Below are positions 21,921 through 31,036 of a stretch of DNA of 64,000 nucleotides, one piece after another; the stretch's first letter is position 1; each line of letters begins with the position of its first letter. The position numbers and the translations under genes are program-made. This DNA comes from Saccharopolyspora kobensis (lineage in GTDB: Bacteria > Actinomycetota > Actinomycetes > Mycobacteriales > Pseudonocardiaceae), in contig NZ_FNVB01000003.1 in assembly GCF_900108315.1 (NCBI RefSeq), forward strand, positions 345,404 to 409,403. The letters run 5' to 3'. The notes under the pieces are model-generated. The model had not been told where the DNA came from. It did no database searches and worked only from the letters and a program-made list of their open reading frames with translations.

Positions 21921-24224
21921 ATGGCGAGCCCGGTGACCGATCCGCACCGCACCGACCACGACGTCCTGCGCGAGGTCGCCGACCGCGTGCTGTGGTTGTC
22001 CACCGCGATGATCCACCACGCCAACCGGGTCCGGCCCAATCCCTCCGGGCTCAAGGTCGGCGGGCACCAGGCGTCCTCGGCCTCGATGGTGTCGATCATG
22101 ACCTCGCTGTGGTTCCGCCACCTGCGGCCGCAGGACCGGGTCTCGGTGAAACCGCACGCCTCGCCGGTGCTGCACGCCATCAACCACCTGCTGGGCGAGC
22201 TCGATGCCGCCTATCTGCCGAGGCTGCGGGAGTTCGGCGGGCTGCAGAGCTACCCGAGCCGCACCAAGGACCCCGATCCCGTCGACTACTCCACCGGTTC
22301 GGTCGGCATCGGCGCCACCGCGCCCGTCTGGGGCGCCATCGCGCGCCGCTGCGTCGAGGGCGGCACCGGCCGCCAGTACTCGCTGATCGGCGATGCCGAG
22401 CTCGACGAAGGAGCCGTCTGGGAAGCGGTGCTGGACCCGGTGACCGCCGAGCTCGGCGAGCTCGTCTGGATCGTCGACCTCAACCGCCAGTCGCTGGACC
22501 GCGTGGTGCCCCACATCGCCGCCGGGAAGCTGCAGGGCATGTTCACCGCGGCAGGCTGGCAGGTCATCACCCTCAAGTACGGGCAGCGCCTCGAAGAACT
22601 GCTCGACCGGCCCGGCGGCGTGCACCTGCGCGCCCGCATCGACGCGATGAGCAATCCCGAGTACCAGCGGCTGCTGCGCTGCGACGCCGCCGAACTGCGG
22701 CGCAGGCTGCCCGGTGACGGGCCGGATGCCGGCGCCGTCGCCGATTTTCTCACCACAGTGGACGATGTCGGGCTCGTCGAGGCGTTCGGCAACCTCGGCG
22801 GCCACGACCTCGGCGCGCTCGACGAGGCCTTCGCGGCGATCGACGACACCCGCCCGACCGTGCTGTTCGCCTACACCGTCAAGGGCCACGGCCTGCCCAC
22901 CCGGGGGCATCCGCAGAACCACTCCTCGCTGCTCAACGACGAGCAGATGCGCGAACTCGCCGAGGCGCTCGGCACCGATCTCGACGACCCGTGGCGGCCC
23001 TTCCCGGCAGGCAGCGCCGCGCACGAGCTCTGCGCCGCGACCGCGCAACGCCTGCACCGCCCGGAGCCGCCGCGCGCCCGGCCGCCCGCGGTCCCGGCCG
23101 ACTTCGGCCGGACGCCCACCGGCACCGCCACCACGCAAGCGGCGCTGGGCAGGGCGCTGCTCGACCTCACCCGCCAGGCACCGGACGTCGCCCAGCACGT
23201 CGTCACCGTCAGCCCCGACGTCAGCTCCACGACGAACCTCGGCGCCTGGGTCAACAAGGTCGGCGTCTGGTCGCCGGTGGAGCGCACCAACTGGTTCGCC
23301 GACGACGGGGAGACCATCCTGCACTGGCAGGAGCACCCGACCGGCAGGCACATCGAGCTGGGCATCGCCGAGGTCAACCTGGCCGGGCTGCTCGGCGAGC
23401 TCGGCGCGACGTGGAGCCGCTGGGGGCGGCCGCTGCTGCCGATCGGCGTGGTGTACGACCCGTTCGTCGAACGCGCGCTGGAACCGTGGTCCTACGGCAT
23501 CTACGCCGGTGGGCAGTCCATCCTGGTCGGCACGCCCTCCGGCGTGTCGCTGGCGCCGGAGGGCGGGGCGCACCAGTCGATCAAGACGCCGTCGATCGGG
23601 ATCGAGCAGCCCGGGTGCACCAGCTACGAACCGGCATTCGCCATCGACACCGAGTGGACGCTGCTGGCCGCGCTGAGCCGCCTCGGCAGACCCGACGGAA
23701 GCTCCGCCTACCTCCGGCTGTCCACCCGGCCGGTCGACCAGGGGCTCGCGGCGGTCCCGGACGACGGCGCGGCCCGCGAGCGCCGCAGGCGCCAGGTGGT
23801 GGCCGGTGGCTACCCGCTGCGGCGCGTCGAGCGCCCCGAGGTCACGATCGCCGCGATGGGCGCCGTCGTCCCCGAAGCCCTCGCCGCCGCAACCCGGCTG
23901 GACCACCTCGGCGTTCCCGCCGACGTCGTCTGCGTGACCAGCCCCGATCTGCTCCACCGCGCCGTCCGCGCCCGCCAGGGCCACGAGGTCGCCGAATCCT
24001 GGATCCTCGACCAGCTCTTCCCCGCGCACCGGGCCGCACCGCTGGTCACCGTCCTCGACGGGCACCCGCACGCGCTGTCCTTCCTGGCCACCGTCAACCA
24101 GGTCCGCACCACGTCCCTCGGCGTGACGTCATTCGGCCAGTCCGGCTCGCTCGACGACGTCTACCGCCACCACGGCCTGGACTCCGACACCATCATCCGG
24201 GCGGCCCTCGACCTCACCACCTGA
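21921..24224 (+). CDS. Transketolase / pyruvate-dehydrogenase-E1-like thiamine enzyme
   Basis: A 767-residue protein resembling homodimeric E1 or transketolase-like enzymes. It has HHANRVRPNPSGLKVGGHQAS near the N-terminus and a thiamine diphosphate/Mg segment GDAELDEGAVWEAVL running to VWIVDLNRQS. The pyrimidine-binding domain (about 390-570, with ELGIAEVNLAGLLGELG) holds the conserved Glu. The C-terminal transketolase domain ends near 760. Classical AceE is about 890 residues, so this is a shorter relative. No E2 or E3 gene is nearby. The ATG at 21921 follows GGAGGG. Divergence from a cupin regulator and closeness to the Rut-like cluster suggest a dedicated 2-oxoacid step. Confidence 0.82.
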   Translation: MASPVTDPHRTDHDVLREVADRVLWLSTAMIHHANRVRPNPSGLKVGGHQASSASMVSIMTSLWFRHLRPQDRVSVKPHASPVLHAINHLLGELDAAYLPRLREFGGLQSYPSRTKDPDPVDYSTGSVGIGATAPVWGAIARRCVEGGTGRQYSLIGDAELDEGAVWEAVLDPVTAELGELVWIVDLNRQSLDRVVPHIAAGKLQGMFTAAGWQVITLKYGQRLEELLDRPGGVHLRARIDAMSNPEYQRLLRCDAAELRRRLPGDGPDAGAVADFLTTVDDVGLVEAFGNLGGHDLGALDEAFAAIDDTRPTVLFAYTVKGHGLPTRGHPQNHSSLLNDEQMRELAEALGTDLDDPWRPFPAGSAAHELCAATAQRLHRPEPPRARPPAVPADFGRTPTGTATTQAALGRALLDLTRQAPDVAQHVVTVSPDVSSTTNLGAWVNKVGVWSPVERTNWFADDGETILHWQEHPTGRHIELGIAEVNLAGLLGELGATWSRWGRPLLPIGVVYDPFVERALEPWSYGIYAGGQSILVGTPSGVSLAPEGGAHQSIKTPSIGIEQPGCTSYEPAFAIDTEWTLLAALSRLGRPDGSSAYLRLSTRPVDQGLAAVPDDGAARERRRRQVVAGGYPLRRVERPEVTIAAMGAVVPEALAAATRLDHLGVPADVVCVTSPDLLHRAVRARQGHEVAESWILDQLFPAHRAAPLVTVLDGHPHALSFLATVNQVRTTSLGVTSFGQSGSLDDVYRHHGLDSDTIIRAALDLTT

Positions 24225-24290
24225 GCGCCGACCGGGAGAGGAAGGGCCCGGTTCTCCGAGCAGGTTCGACAGGGTTCGCGGTCCCTGATC

Positions 24291-24308
24291 GCCGCCTCCG
24301 AAGGCGGC
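24291..24308. terminator. Terminator-like hairpin
   Basis: GCCGCCT (24291-24297) and AGGCGGC (24302-24308) form a 7-bp stem with loop CCGA, 67 bases after the E1-like stop. The rest of the 236-base gap before the next gene shows nothing else. Confidence 0.55.
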
Positions 24309-24460
24309 TTCCCCCGCATCGGTCGCGTTGCCCCGCTCCTCCTGCGGGGCCGGGGAAGCGCGTCCAGTCTGCGCCGGTCGCGGAGCGCGACGGCCGGAAC
24401 CCGCCAGCTCATCAGCCGTCCCGGAGCTTGGCTGGTGGGTATCAGTCGTGAGGAGTCGGC

Positions 24461-25426
24461 ATGTTCAGAGCTCCGGGAGTGGCGAAGGCCGGGATCGCGG
24501 TCCAGTTCGCCCTGCTGGCCGTGGCGTGGGGATCGAGCTTCCTGCTCATCAAGATCGGCCTGGACGAGCTGTCCCCGGCGCAAGTGGTGCTGGCCCGGAT
24601 GCTCTTCGGCGCGCTGGCCCTCGGCGCGCTCGTGGCGATCACCCGTCGGCCGGTGCCGCGGGACCCGCGTGCGTGGGGCCATCTCGCGGTCGTCGCGATC
24701 CTGCTGTGCGTGGTGCCGTTCGCGCTGTTCGCCTGGGCGGAGCAGCGGATCTCGTCAGGCCTCGCGAGCATCCTCAACGCCACCACGCCCCTGATCACCA
24801 TGCTCTTCGCCACCGCGATGGTCGCGGGCGAGCGGATGAACCGGAACCGCACCTCCGGGCTCGTCCTCGGGTTCGCGGGCGTGGTGGTGATCATCGGTCC
24901 CTGGCGCGGACTCGGCGAGCACGACGACCTCCTCCCCCAGCTGGCCTGCCTGGGTGCCACCGCTTGCTACGGGCTCGCCTTCGCCTACCTGCGCCGCTTC
25001 GTCTCCGGCCGCGGACATTCCGCTCCCGCGCTGGCCTTCGTCCAAGTGCTCATCGGGGCGGTGATCATGGTGGTCGCGGCTCCCTGGGCGGCGAGCGAGC
25101 CGGTCGACCGGCTGAGCGGGGCGGTCGTCGTCAGCATGGTCGTCCTCGGCGCCTTCGGCACCGGGATGGCCTACGTGTGGAACAACAACATCGTCGCCGC
25201 CTGGGGCGCGGCCAACGCCGCCGCGGTCACCTACCTCTCGCCCGTCGTGGGTGTGCTCCTCGGAGTCGTGCTGATGGGCGAACCCCTCACCTGGAACCAA
25301 CCGGTCGGCGCAGCGCTCGTCCTGCTCGGGATCATGGCGGCGCACGGGCGGCTCGGCGGAATCGGCCGGCGCGGAACTCCCGCGACCAGCGGTGGCAGCC
25401 GCGCCGCGCCCGCCCACCACCGCTGA
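24461..25426 (+). CDS. EamA/DMT-family transporter
   Basis: A 321-residue drug/metabolite transporter with about ten TM segments in two EamA repeats. The first opens FALLAVAWGSSFLLIKIGL and the second CLGATACYGLAFAYLRRF. The C-terminal LSPVVGVLLGVVLMGEPLTW is diagnostic of the RhaT/EamA family, which exports or imports small metabolites. The ATG at 24461 has GAGGAG upstream. The C-terminus ends in a Gly/Arg/His-rich cytoplasmic tail. The gene stands alone, so its substrate is unknown. Confidence 0.9.
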   Translation: MFRAPGVAKAGIAVQFALLAVAWGSSFLLIKIGLDELSPAQVVLARMLFGALALGALVAITRRPVPRDPRAWGHLAVVAILLCVVPFALFAWAEQRISSGLASILNATTPLITMLFATAMVAGERMNRNRTSGLVLGFAGVVVIIGPWRGLGEHDDLLPQLACLGATACYGLAFAYLRRFVSGRGHSAPALAFVQVLIGAVIMVVAAPWAASEPVDRLSGAVVVSMVVLGAFGTGMAYVWNNNIVAAWGAANAAAVTYLSPVVGVLLGVVLMGEPLTWNQPVGAALVLLGIMAAHGRLGGIGRRGTPATSGGSRAAPAHHR

Positions 25427-25441
25427 CCTGGCTCGGAGCGC

Positions 25442-25918
25442 TCAGAACGCGATCGTGATGCGGTACTTCTCGTCGGGTGTCTGGATGTCGGTGGCGTGCA
25501 GCTCACCGCGGGCGGTGCGGTAGGCGCCGGTGCCCCCGGTGATGGCCATCAACGCGTCCTCGCCCCGAACTCCGAGCGCCTGGGCGGTCAGCTGCCCGTC
25601 GGGCAGCCGGAGCGTGAGCGTGCAGTTGGTGGTGATCCGCGCACCGTCGACGTGCGTCACCTGGCAGGAGCCGCCGTCGTCGCCGACCGGCCGACCGGCC
25701 TGGTGCAACTGGTCGGAGAACACGTACTCGTCGCCGAGGCTCACCCCGGGATCGCCGACGTCGGTGCGGGCGAACTGGTCGTTGATCACGTCGAGGTGGA
25801 GCACCGTCGTTCGCGCCGGTGGCGGAGCGGCCGCCGACGTCTCCGGGGCCGCGCCCCGGGCCGACCACAGCAGTCCGATCGCCACGAGGCCACCAGCGAG
25901 CGCGAAAGCCTTCTGCAC
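25442..25918 (-). CDS. Secreted allene-oxide-cyclase-barrel-like protein
   Basis: About 158 residues. After an N-terminal hydrophobic signal (QKAFALAGGLVAIGLLW) and a Pro/Ala stretch, the mature part is a single AOC/dirigent-like beta barrel. Its pattern HLDVINDQFARTDVGD, SLGDEYVFSDQL, SCQVTHVDG, TTNCTLTLRLPDG, AITGGTGAYRTARGE is typical of bacterial AOC-like proteins of unknown activity. Two cysteines probably form a disulfide. The start is uncertain: GTG at 25918 places the signal peptide at the N-terminus. Other in-frame options are TTG at 25924 and GTG at 25960, but the latter has no ribosome-binding site. Confidence 0.8.
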   Translation of the reverse strand: MQKAFALAGGLVAIGLLWSARGAAPETSAAAPPPARTTVLHLDVINDQFARTDVGDPGVSLGDEYVFSDQLHQAGRPVGDDGGSCQVTHVDGARITTNCTLTLRLPDGQLTAQALGVRGEDALMAITGGTGAYRTARGELHATDIQTPDEKYRITIAF

Positions 25919-26086
25919 ACCCAATGTTTCCGCCTTCCTGCCCGGTGCCGTGCGGTTCACGGCGGACCGCGAACGATCGTGGAACTTCGACCGTGCTGGA
26001 GGTCAAGCCCCCGGTGGAGTTGCCGGGAGCCGATCATTTGACGAGGCTTGCGCGAGAACTCCACGCGATCAGGCGGAAGGTGTCCG

Positions 26087-26947
26087 ATGACCGAGGCTCA
26101 CGACGACCGCTCGCTGCCGGCGGCAGCCCACTCCGAGGGGACCTCGCCCTCGGGCCAGTACTGGCAGAGCTGGACCGTCGAGCAGCCCGGCGGAGTCGTC
26201 GTGCTGGTGCACGGCCTGCACGAGCACAGCGGCCGCTACCGGCACGTCGCGGCGCGGCTCAACGCGGCGGGCTACGCGGTCTACGCGCTGGACCACCCCG
26301 GGCACGGCCGGTCGCCGGGCACGCGCGGCAACATCGGCGGCATGGCCGCCGCCGTGACCGGCGTCGGCCTGCTGGCCCGGCTGGCCGCTGACCGGCACAG
26401 CGGCGTGCCGGTGTTCGTCTACGGGCACAGCATGGGCGGGCTGATCTCGCTGCAGTACCTCACCGGCACACCGCTGCAGCGGATCCGCGGCGCGGTGATC
26501 TCCGCACCCGCGCTCGACGCCGGACCGGTGTCCGCAGTGGAGCGGATCGTCGCACCGCTGCTGTCGAAGCTGCTGCCCGACCTCGGCGTGCGGACCATCG
26601 ACGCCGACACCATCAGCCGCGATCCCGCCGTGGTGCGGGACTTCCGCACCGATCCGCTCAACCACAACGGGAAGATGCGCGCGCGGACGGCGGTCGAGAT
26701 CATGCGGACCGCCGAGGCCATGCCGCAGCGCCTGCCGTCGCTGACCATGCCGCTGCTGGTGCTGCACGGCGGCGCCGACCGGCTGATGCCGCCCGCCGCC
26801 AGCGAGCTGGTGCGCGACCGCGCCGGATCGGCCGACCTGACGTTCCGGATCCACGAAGGCCTGCACCACGAATCGCACAACGAGCCGGAGCAGGAGCAGG
26901 TGCTCGACGAGATCGTCGCGTGGCTCGACGCGCTCCGGGCCGGTTGA
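26087..26947 (+). CDS. Alpha/beta hydrolase, monoacylglycerol-lipase type
   Basis: A 286-residue serine hydrolase of the Hydrolase_4/monoglyceride lipase group. The oxyanion region is VVLVHGLHEHSGRY and DHPGHGRSPG follows. The nucleophile elbow is YGHSMGG, the acid is in VLHGGADRLMPP and the histidine in EGLHHESHNEPE, so the triad is complete. There is no signal peptide, so it acts in the cytoplasm or at the inner membrane face. The ATG at 26087 follows GGAAGG. The following secreted cutinase-like gene may be related in lipid turnover, but the 118-base gap does not show an operon. Confidence 0.9.
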   Translation: MTEAHDDRSLPAAAHSEGTSPSGQYWQSWTVEQPGGVVVLVHGLHEHSGRYRHVAARLNAAGYAVYALDHPGHGRSPGTRGNIGGMAAAVTGVGLLARLAADRHSGVPVFVYGHSMGGLISLQYLTGTPLQRIRGAVISAPALDAGPVSAVERIVAPLLSKLLPDLGVRTIDADTISRDPAVVRDFRTDPLNHNGKMRARTAVEIMRTAEAMPQRLPSLTMPLLVLHGGADRLMPPAASELVRDRAGSADLTFRIHEGLHHESHNEPEQEQVLDEIVAWLDALRAG

Positions 26948-27065
26948 AGCACCGCGGCGAGAACAAGCCAATCCGGGCGATCTCCGTTGACGCGCGATCA
27001 CCACCGGGCGAGCATGCTCACGCGTTCCCGGAATGCGCGCTGGCGCGCGAACGGAGAGGTGCCGC

Positions 27066-28037
27066 ATGCGATTCGCGAAGAAGGCGTTGCTCGCGCTGTC
27101 CGGCGCCGTGCTGGTCGCCGCCGGGTTGAGCGGCGCGGAGATCGCGACGGCGGCCCCGCCGCAGTCGGCCGGGTGCGGCGACCTGTACGTCCTGACCGAC
27201 GGCCGCGGTCGCGGGCTCACCGGCCGGACCTGGGACGACGCCGGTACGACGGTGCCCGCCGGCGCCCGGATGGAGAAGTTCCTGTACGACGACGGAATCG
27301 TCCCGGGCGTGCACCCGCACAGCCTGGACAACACGCGGCGGGTGGCCGCCCCGGCGCTGGAGCGCAAGGTCGTCGACTTCCACCGCGCCTGCCCGGGTTC
27401 CCGGATCACCCTCGTCGGCTACTCCTTCGGCGCGCTCATCTCCGGCGACGCCGCCGAACTGCTGGCCGCGCGGAACGAGGTGCCGGACCAGCTGATCAGC
27501 GCCGTGCTGATCGCCGATCCGCGGCGCCACGTCACGAACACCACCGCGCAGGGCCCGTCCGGCGGCATCATGTCGGTCGCCCCGGACGGGCCGGGCATGC
27601 ACACGCCCGGCCCGCGCGAGTTCGGCGACATCGAGGTGGCGAGCATCTGCCGGGAGGACGACGTGGTCTGCCACGCCGCGAACCCCGTCTCCAACGCGGT
27701 GGCGTTCAACGGCCAGCTGCAACGACTTCCCACCGCGCACGGTGCGTACGGTGCCCCGGGCCAGAACTTCTGGGCCAGGCCGGCCGATTTCGCCGGTGTC
27801 GGCGACCTGCTGCTGCCGCCCTCCGCACCGATCGCCTGGGGACCGCCCGCGTTCCCGGCTCCGATGCCGCGGGAGGTCCTCAACGACAACCCGACCTACC
27901 AGCGCGTGATGGACGGTCTGACGGAGTCGGGCGATGCTCTGGCCTGGGCCGAGGTGCTGAACTCCTTCGGCCTGCCCGGCGACGAGATCGTGCACGGGTT
28001 CTGGAAGGCCCTGCAAGAAGCGGGCGCCGGGTACTGA
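27066..28037 (+). CDS. Secreted cutinase-like alpha/beta hydrolase
   Basis: A 323-residue protein with a Sec signal peptide (MRFAKKALLALSGAVLVAAG, cleavage near ATAA-PPQ). The mature part follows the cutinase/PE-PPE hydrolase pattern: GCGDLYVLTDGRGRG, the nucleophile elbow TLVGYSFGA, an acid candidate in the ICREDDVVCHAANP segment with a paired cysteine, and a late histidine (DEIVHGFW). The ATG at 27066 has GGAGAGGTG upstream. Such enzymes act outside the cell on esters, mycolate-like lipids or polyesters. It ends four bases from the convergent NmrA-type gene. Confidence 0.85.
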   Translation: MRFAKKALLALSGAVLVAAGLSGAEIATAAPPQSAGCGDLYVLTDGRGRGLTGRTWDDAGTTVPAGARMEKFLYDDGIVPGVHPHSLDNTRRVAAPALERKVVDFHRACPGSRITLVGYSFGALISGDAAELLAARNEVPDQLISAVLIADPRRHVTNTTAQGPSGGIMSVAPDGPGMHTPGPREFGDIEVASICREDDVVCHAANPVSNAVAFNGQLQRLPTAHGAYGAPGQNFWARPADFAGVGDLLLPPSAPIAWGPPAFPAPMPREVLNDNPTYQRVMDGLTESGDALAWAEVLNSFGLPGDEIVHGFWKALQEAGAGY

Positions 28038-28041
28038 GGCG

Positions 28042-28887
28042 TCAGACCGACCACCCGCCCGCAGCGGCCGTGGATCGGGCGAATTCGGCGAAGGTGCGCG
28101 GCTCGCGGCCGAGAGCGCGCTGCACGCCGTCGGATACGTGGGCGTCGGTGCCGTTGCGGAGCGGTTCGAGGACGTCGGCGAAGCCCGCCGCCTCCGGGGC
28201 CGGGATGCCCTGGGCGACCTGTTCGGCGACGAAGTCCTCGACGGACAGCGGCACGTAGCGGATCTCGCGACCGGCGGCGGTGGAGATCGCGGCGACCGCC
28301 TCGGCCAAGGTCAGCGCCTCGGGACCGGACAGCTCGTAGATCTGGCCGGAGTGGCCCGCCTCGGTCAGCGCCGCGACCACGACCGCCGCGATGTCCTCGG
28401 CGTCGACGAAGCTGACCGCCCCGTCACCTCCGGGCAACCGCAACTCGCCGGCCGCGACGGCCTCGGCGAAGAAGCCCTCGCTGAAGTTCTGCGCGAACCA
28501 GCCCGGACGGCTGATCGTCCACTCCAGACCGCTCTCCCGCACGGCGGCCTCGCTGTCGAGCAGGGCGTCCCGGACGCCGCCCGGATCGTTGGCGTAGTCC
28601 GGGTCGTCGATCCCACGCCCGGAGGCGAGCACGAGCCGCCGCACCCCGTGCCGCACCGCCCGCTCGACGAACGGGCGGACGAACCGCGTGCCGTCCACCT
28701 GGACGAGGTAGGCGGCCCGGACTCCCTCCAGAGCCGAATCCCAGGTCCGGCCGTCGGCCCAGTCGAAGGTGTGCTCGCCGCCGCGCGATGCGGCGCGCAC
28801 CGGCAGTCCCGCGGCGCGCAGCCGCGCGGCGACTCGGCTGCCGGACTTGCCGGTCGCCCCGGTGACGAGAATCGGGTTTTCAGACAT
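28042..28887 (-). CDS. NmrA-family NAD(P)H-binding oxidoreductase
   Basis: A 281-residue atypical short-chain dehydrogenase of the NmrA / quinone-oxidoreductase-2 group. It has ILVTGATGKSGSRVA at the N-terminus for NADP binding, LVLASGRG and WTISRPGWFAQNFSE in the middle, and VDAEDIAAVVVAALTE and YELSGPEALTLAE typical of the family. The classic SDR Tyr-x3-Lys is absent, as usual. The ATG at 28887 is used rather than a TTG four codons earlier. It is divergent from an AraC regulator, a common pairing in actinomycetes, so it is probably induced by that regulator's ligand. Confidence 0.88.
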   Translation of the reverse strand: MSENPILVTGATGKSGSRVAARLRAAGLPVRAASRGGEHTFDWADGRTWDSALEGVRAAYLVQVDGTRFVRPFVERAVRHGVRRLVLASGRGIDDPDYANDPGGVRDALLDSEAAVRESGLEWTISRPGWFAQNFSEGFFAEAVAAGELRLPGGDGAVSFVDAEDIAAVVVAALTEAGHSGQIYELSGPEALTLAEAVAAISTAAGREIRYVPLSVEDFVAEQVAQGIPAPEAAGFADVLEPLRNGTDAHVSDGVQRALGREPRTFAEFARSTAAAGGWSV

Positions 28888-28898
28888 GGCTTCAGCCA

Positions 28899-28930
28899 AT
28901 CAGCCTGAATCGAGACGATCCATGGCTGAT
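28899..28930. promoter_or_regulatory. Inverted repeat between NmrA-type and AraC-type genes
   Basis: ATCAGCC (28899-28905) and GGCTGAT (28924-28930) are perfect reverse complements 18 bases apart. A further TCAGCC lies at 28892-28897. The position in a divergent AraC intergenic region makes it a candidate AraC-protein operator. Confidence 0.45.
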
Positions 28931-28955
28931 GAGCTCCGCTCGATGTCCGGGCGTC

Positions 28956-28961
28956 TACGCT
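28956..28961 (+). promoter_or_regulatory. -10 box of the AraC gene, possibly leaderless
   Basis: TACGCT at 28956-28961 is followed by exactly six bases and the GTG at 28968. Those six bases read GGAGGT, so the same start could also be read with a leader if transcription began farther upstream. Confidence 0.45.
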
Positions 28962-28967
28962 GGAGGT

Positions 28968-29903
28968 GTGGACGCCGTGTCAGAGCTGTTGGCCGAAGTG
29001 CGGGCGCGTGGCGCCGTCTTCCGGCAGGCGATCGTCCGGCCGCCGTGGGCGCTGCGGATGTCCAGCGGTGCGTCGCTGACGCTGGCCACGATGCTGCACA
29101 GTCCCGCGTGGATCGTCCCCGACCAGCGCGAACCGGTGCGCATCGAAGCCGGCGACATCGCCGTGATCCGCGGTGACGTGCCCTACGCGGTGGCCGACGA
29201 TCCCGCGACCAGCCCGTCGGCGGTGGTGACCGAGGCCGACTACTGCTCGGCGACCGAGGGCGTGGAGCACGCGGCGGCCCGGACCTGCGGAACACCTGCC
29301 GCCGGGGCAGCCGTGCTGCTCAGCGGCGCGTTCGAGCGCCAGGGCGAGCTCAGCGCGCAGCTGCTCCAGGCACTGCCAGCGGTGCTGGTGGTGCCCGCCG
29401 AGGAGCGTCTCTTCCCGTCGCCGGAGCAGGTCGCCGAGGAGATCGCCCGGGACCGGCCCGGCCAGCAGCTGGTGCTGGACCGGCTCATGGATCTGATGCT
29501 GGTCTCCGCGCTGCGCAGCTGGTTCGACAACCCGGACGCCGATGCGCCGGCCTGGTGCCGCGCGCTGGACGATCCGGTGGTGGGCACCGCGCTGCGGCTG
29601 CTGCACGACTCGCCCGCACACCCGTGGACCGTGGCGGAGCTGGCGGCGAAGGCTGGCGTGTCGCGGGCGGCGCTGGCCCGGCGGTTCACCGCCCTGATCG
29701 GCGAACCACCGATGGCCTACCTGACGAGCTGGCGGATCGCGCTGGCCGCCGACCTGCTGCGCAAGACCGACCGCACGGTGGACGCGATCGCGCGGAAAGT
29801 GGGTTACTCCAACGCTTTCGCGCTGAGCGTGGCGTTCAAGCGGCTGCGCGGCACACGGCCCAGCGACCACCGGAAACGGGACGCCGAGCAGCGGACGGGA
29901 TGA
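28968..29903 (+). CDS. AraC-family regulator with cupin_6 sensor
   Basis: A 311-residue AraC-type activator. The N-terminal cupin (about 1-190) carries PPWALRMSSGASLTLATML and IEAGDIAVIRGDVPYAV. The C-terminal double helix-turn-helix (about 205-300) is TVAELAAKAGVSRAALARRF then TVDAIARKVGYSNAFALSVA. The GTG at 28968 fits both the -10 spacing and the alignment of the cupin. The divergent NmrA-type oxidoreductase is the likely target. The ligand is unknown. Confidence 0.9.
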   Translation: MDAVSELLAEVRARGAVFRQAIVRPPWALRMSSGASLTLATMLHSPAWIVPDQREPVRIEAGDIAVIRGDVPYAVADDPATSPSAVVTEADYCSATEGVEHAAARTCGTPAAGAAVLLSGAFERQGELSAQLLQALPAVLVVPAEERLFPSPEQVAEEIARDRPGQQLVLDRLMDLMLVSALRSWFDNPDADAPAWCRALDDPVVGTALRLLHDSPAHPWTVAELAAKAGVSRAALARRFTALIGEPPMAYLTSWRIALAADLLRKTDRTVDAIARKVGYSNAFALSVAFKRLRGTRPSDHRKRDAEQRTG

Positions 29904-29936
29904 CGCCGGTCGCAGGCACCGCGCCCGCAGGACGAG

Positions 29937-29975
29937 CCGGACCCGCCGCATCCCGGTCCGGTGCGGCGGGTCCGG
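29937..29975. terminator. Bidirectional terminator
   Basis: Perfect 14-bp arms at 29937-29950 and 29962-29975 with an 11-base loop, between the convergent AraC and SDR genes. Confidence 0.8.
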
Positions 29976-29985
29976 TTCGCAGTCC

Positions 29986-30756
29986 TCAGCGCGCGGTGTA
30001 GCCGCCGTCGACCAGCAGATCGGCCCCGTTGATCATCGCCGAGGAGTCGGAGGCCAGGAAGACAGCGGTGGCCGCGATCTCCTCGGGGAGGGCGAAGCGG
30101 CCGGTGGGGATGACCGCCTTCAGCGCATCGCCCTTGGGCCCCTCCCAGGCCTTGCGGCCGAGCTCGGTGAGCACCACCGTGGGCGAGATCGAGTTGACCG
30201 TGACCCCGCGACCGGCCCACTCCGCGGCCAGCACCTTGGTCAGGCCGATCACGCCGAACTTGGAGGCGCAGTAGGCGGCGTGCTGGTCCAGCGCGACGCT
30301 GCCTGCCTGCGAGGCGAGGTTGATGATCCGCCCCCTGCCCGCCGCGAGCATGTGCTTGCCCACCGCCTGCGAGACCAGGAACGTGCCGGTCAGGTTGACC
30401 GCCAGCGTCTTGTCCCACGCCTGCTGCCCCAGCTCCTCGGCAGGTGCCAGCAGCGCAACGCCCGCGCTGTTCACCAGGACGTCGACACGGCCGAAAGCGT
30501 CGATCACGGCTGCCACCGCCGCCTCGACCGAAGCCGCGTCGGAGACGTCGCAGGCGAATCCCCGCGCACCGCCGCCGATGCGGTCGGCCTGCGCCCGCGC
30601 CGCCTCTTCCTGCAGGTCGAGGATGGCGACCCGGGCGCCCTTCGCGGCGTAGGCGGCCGCGATCGCGCCGCCGATGCCCGACGCCCCTCCCGTGATGACC
30701 GCGACCTTGTCCGCGAGCCCGAAGTCCAGGTCCACGTCCGCAGGTTCCATCGTCAT
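29986..30756 (-). CDS. Short-chain dehydrogenase/reductase (polyol-dehydrogenase-like)
   Basis: A 256-residue classical SDR. It has the NAD-binding AVITGGASGIGGAI (19-32), CDVSDAAS, NSAGVALL, the catalytic serine in INLASQAGS, Tyr-x3-Lys in AAYCASKFG and the C-terminal NGADLLVDGGY. Overall it resembles sugar-alcohol dehydrogenases such as D-threitol dehydrogenase, but the substrate cannot be fixed. The ATG at 30756 has AGGAG seven bases upstream; the ATG two codons later lacks good spacing. It stands alone, divergent from the FUSC gene. Confidence 0.9.
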   Translation of the reverse strand: MTMEPADVDLDFGLADKVAVITGGASGIGGAIAAAYAAKGARVAILDLQEEAARAQADRIGGGARGFACDVSDAASVEAAVAAVIDAFGRVDVLVNSAGVALLAPAEELGQQAWDKTLAVNLTGTFLVSQAVGKHMLAAGRGRIINLASQAGSVALDQHAAYCASKFGVIGLTKVLAAEWAGRGVTVNSISPTVVLTELGRKAWEGPKGDALKAVIPTGRFALPEEIAATAVFLASDSSAMINGADLLVDGGYTAR

Positions 30757-31036
30757 TGGCGTTCTCCTCACACCGTTGCTCCAGTTGGAGCAGAACCTAC
30801 CCAACGCGGCCCGGCGGACGAGCCGCTCGGGTGCTCCGTCTGCGGTAGTCACCGTGCGTCCCGCGTCGACCCGGCAGGGTGACGGCTGGTGGCCGGGCAC
30901 CTCGTGCTTCCCGACCAGCTGCCTGGCCCGGACCGGCTGGGCGGCGGCGCCGGTCCGAGCGCGGCGCGGTGGTGCTCGGGCTGCCCAGCGGTCATGATCT
31001 CCGGACCGCACACCCGCGTTCGGAGCGAGGAGGCAG

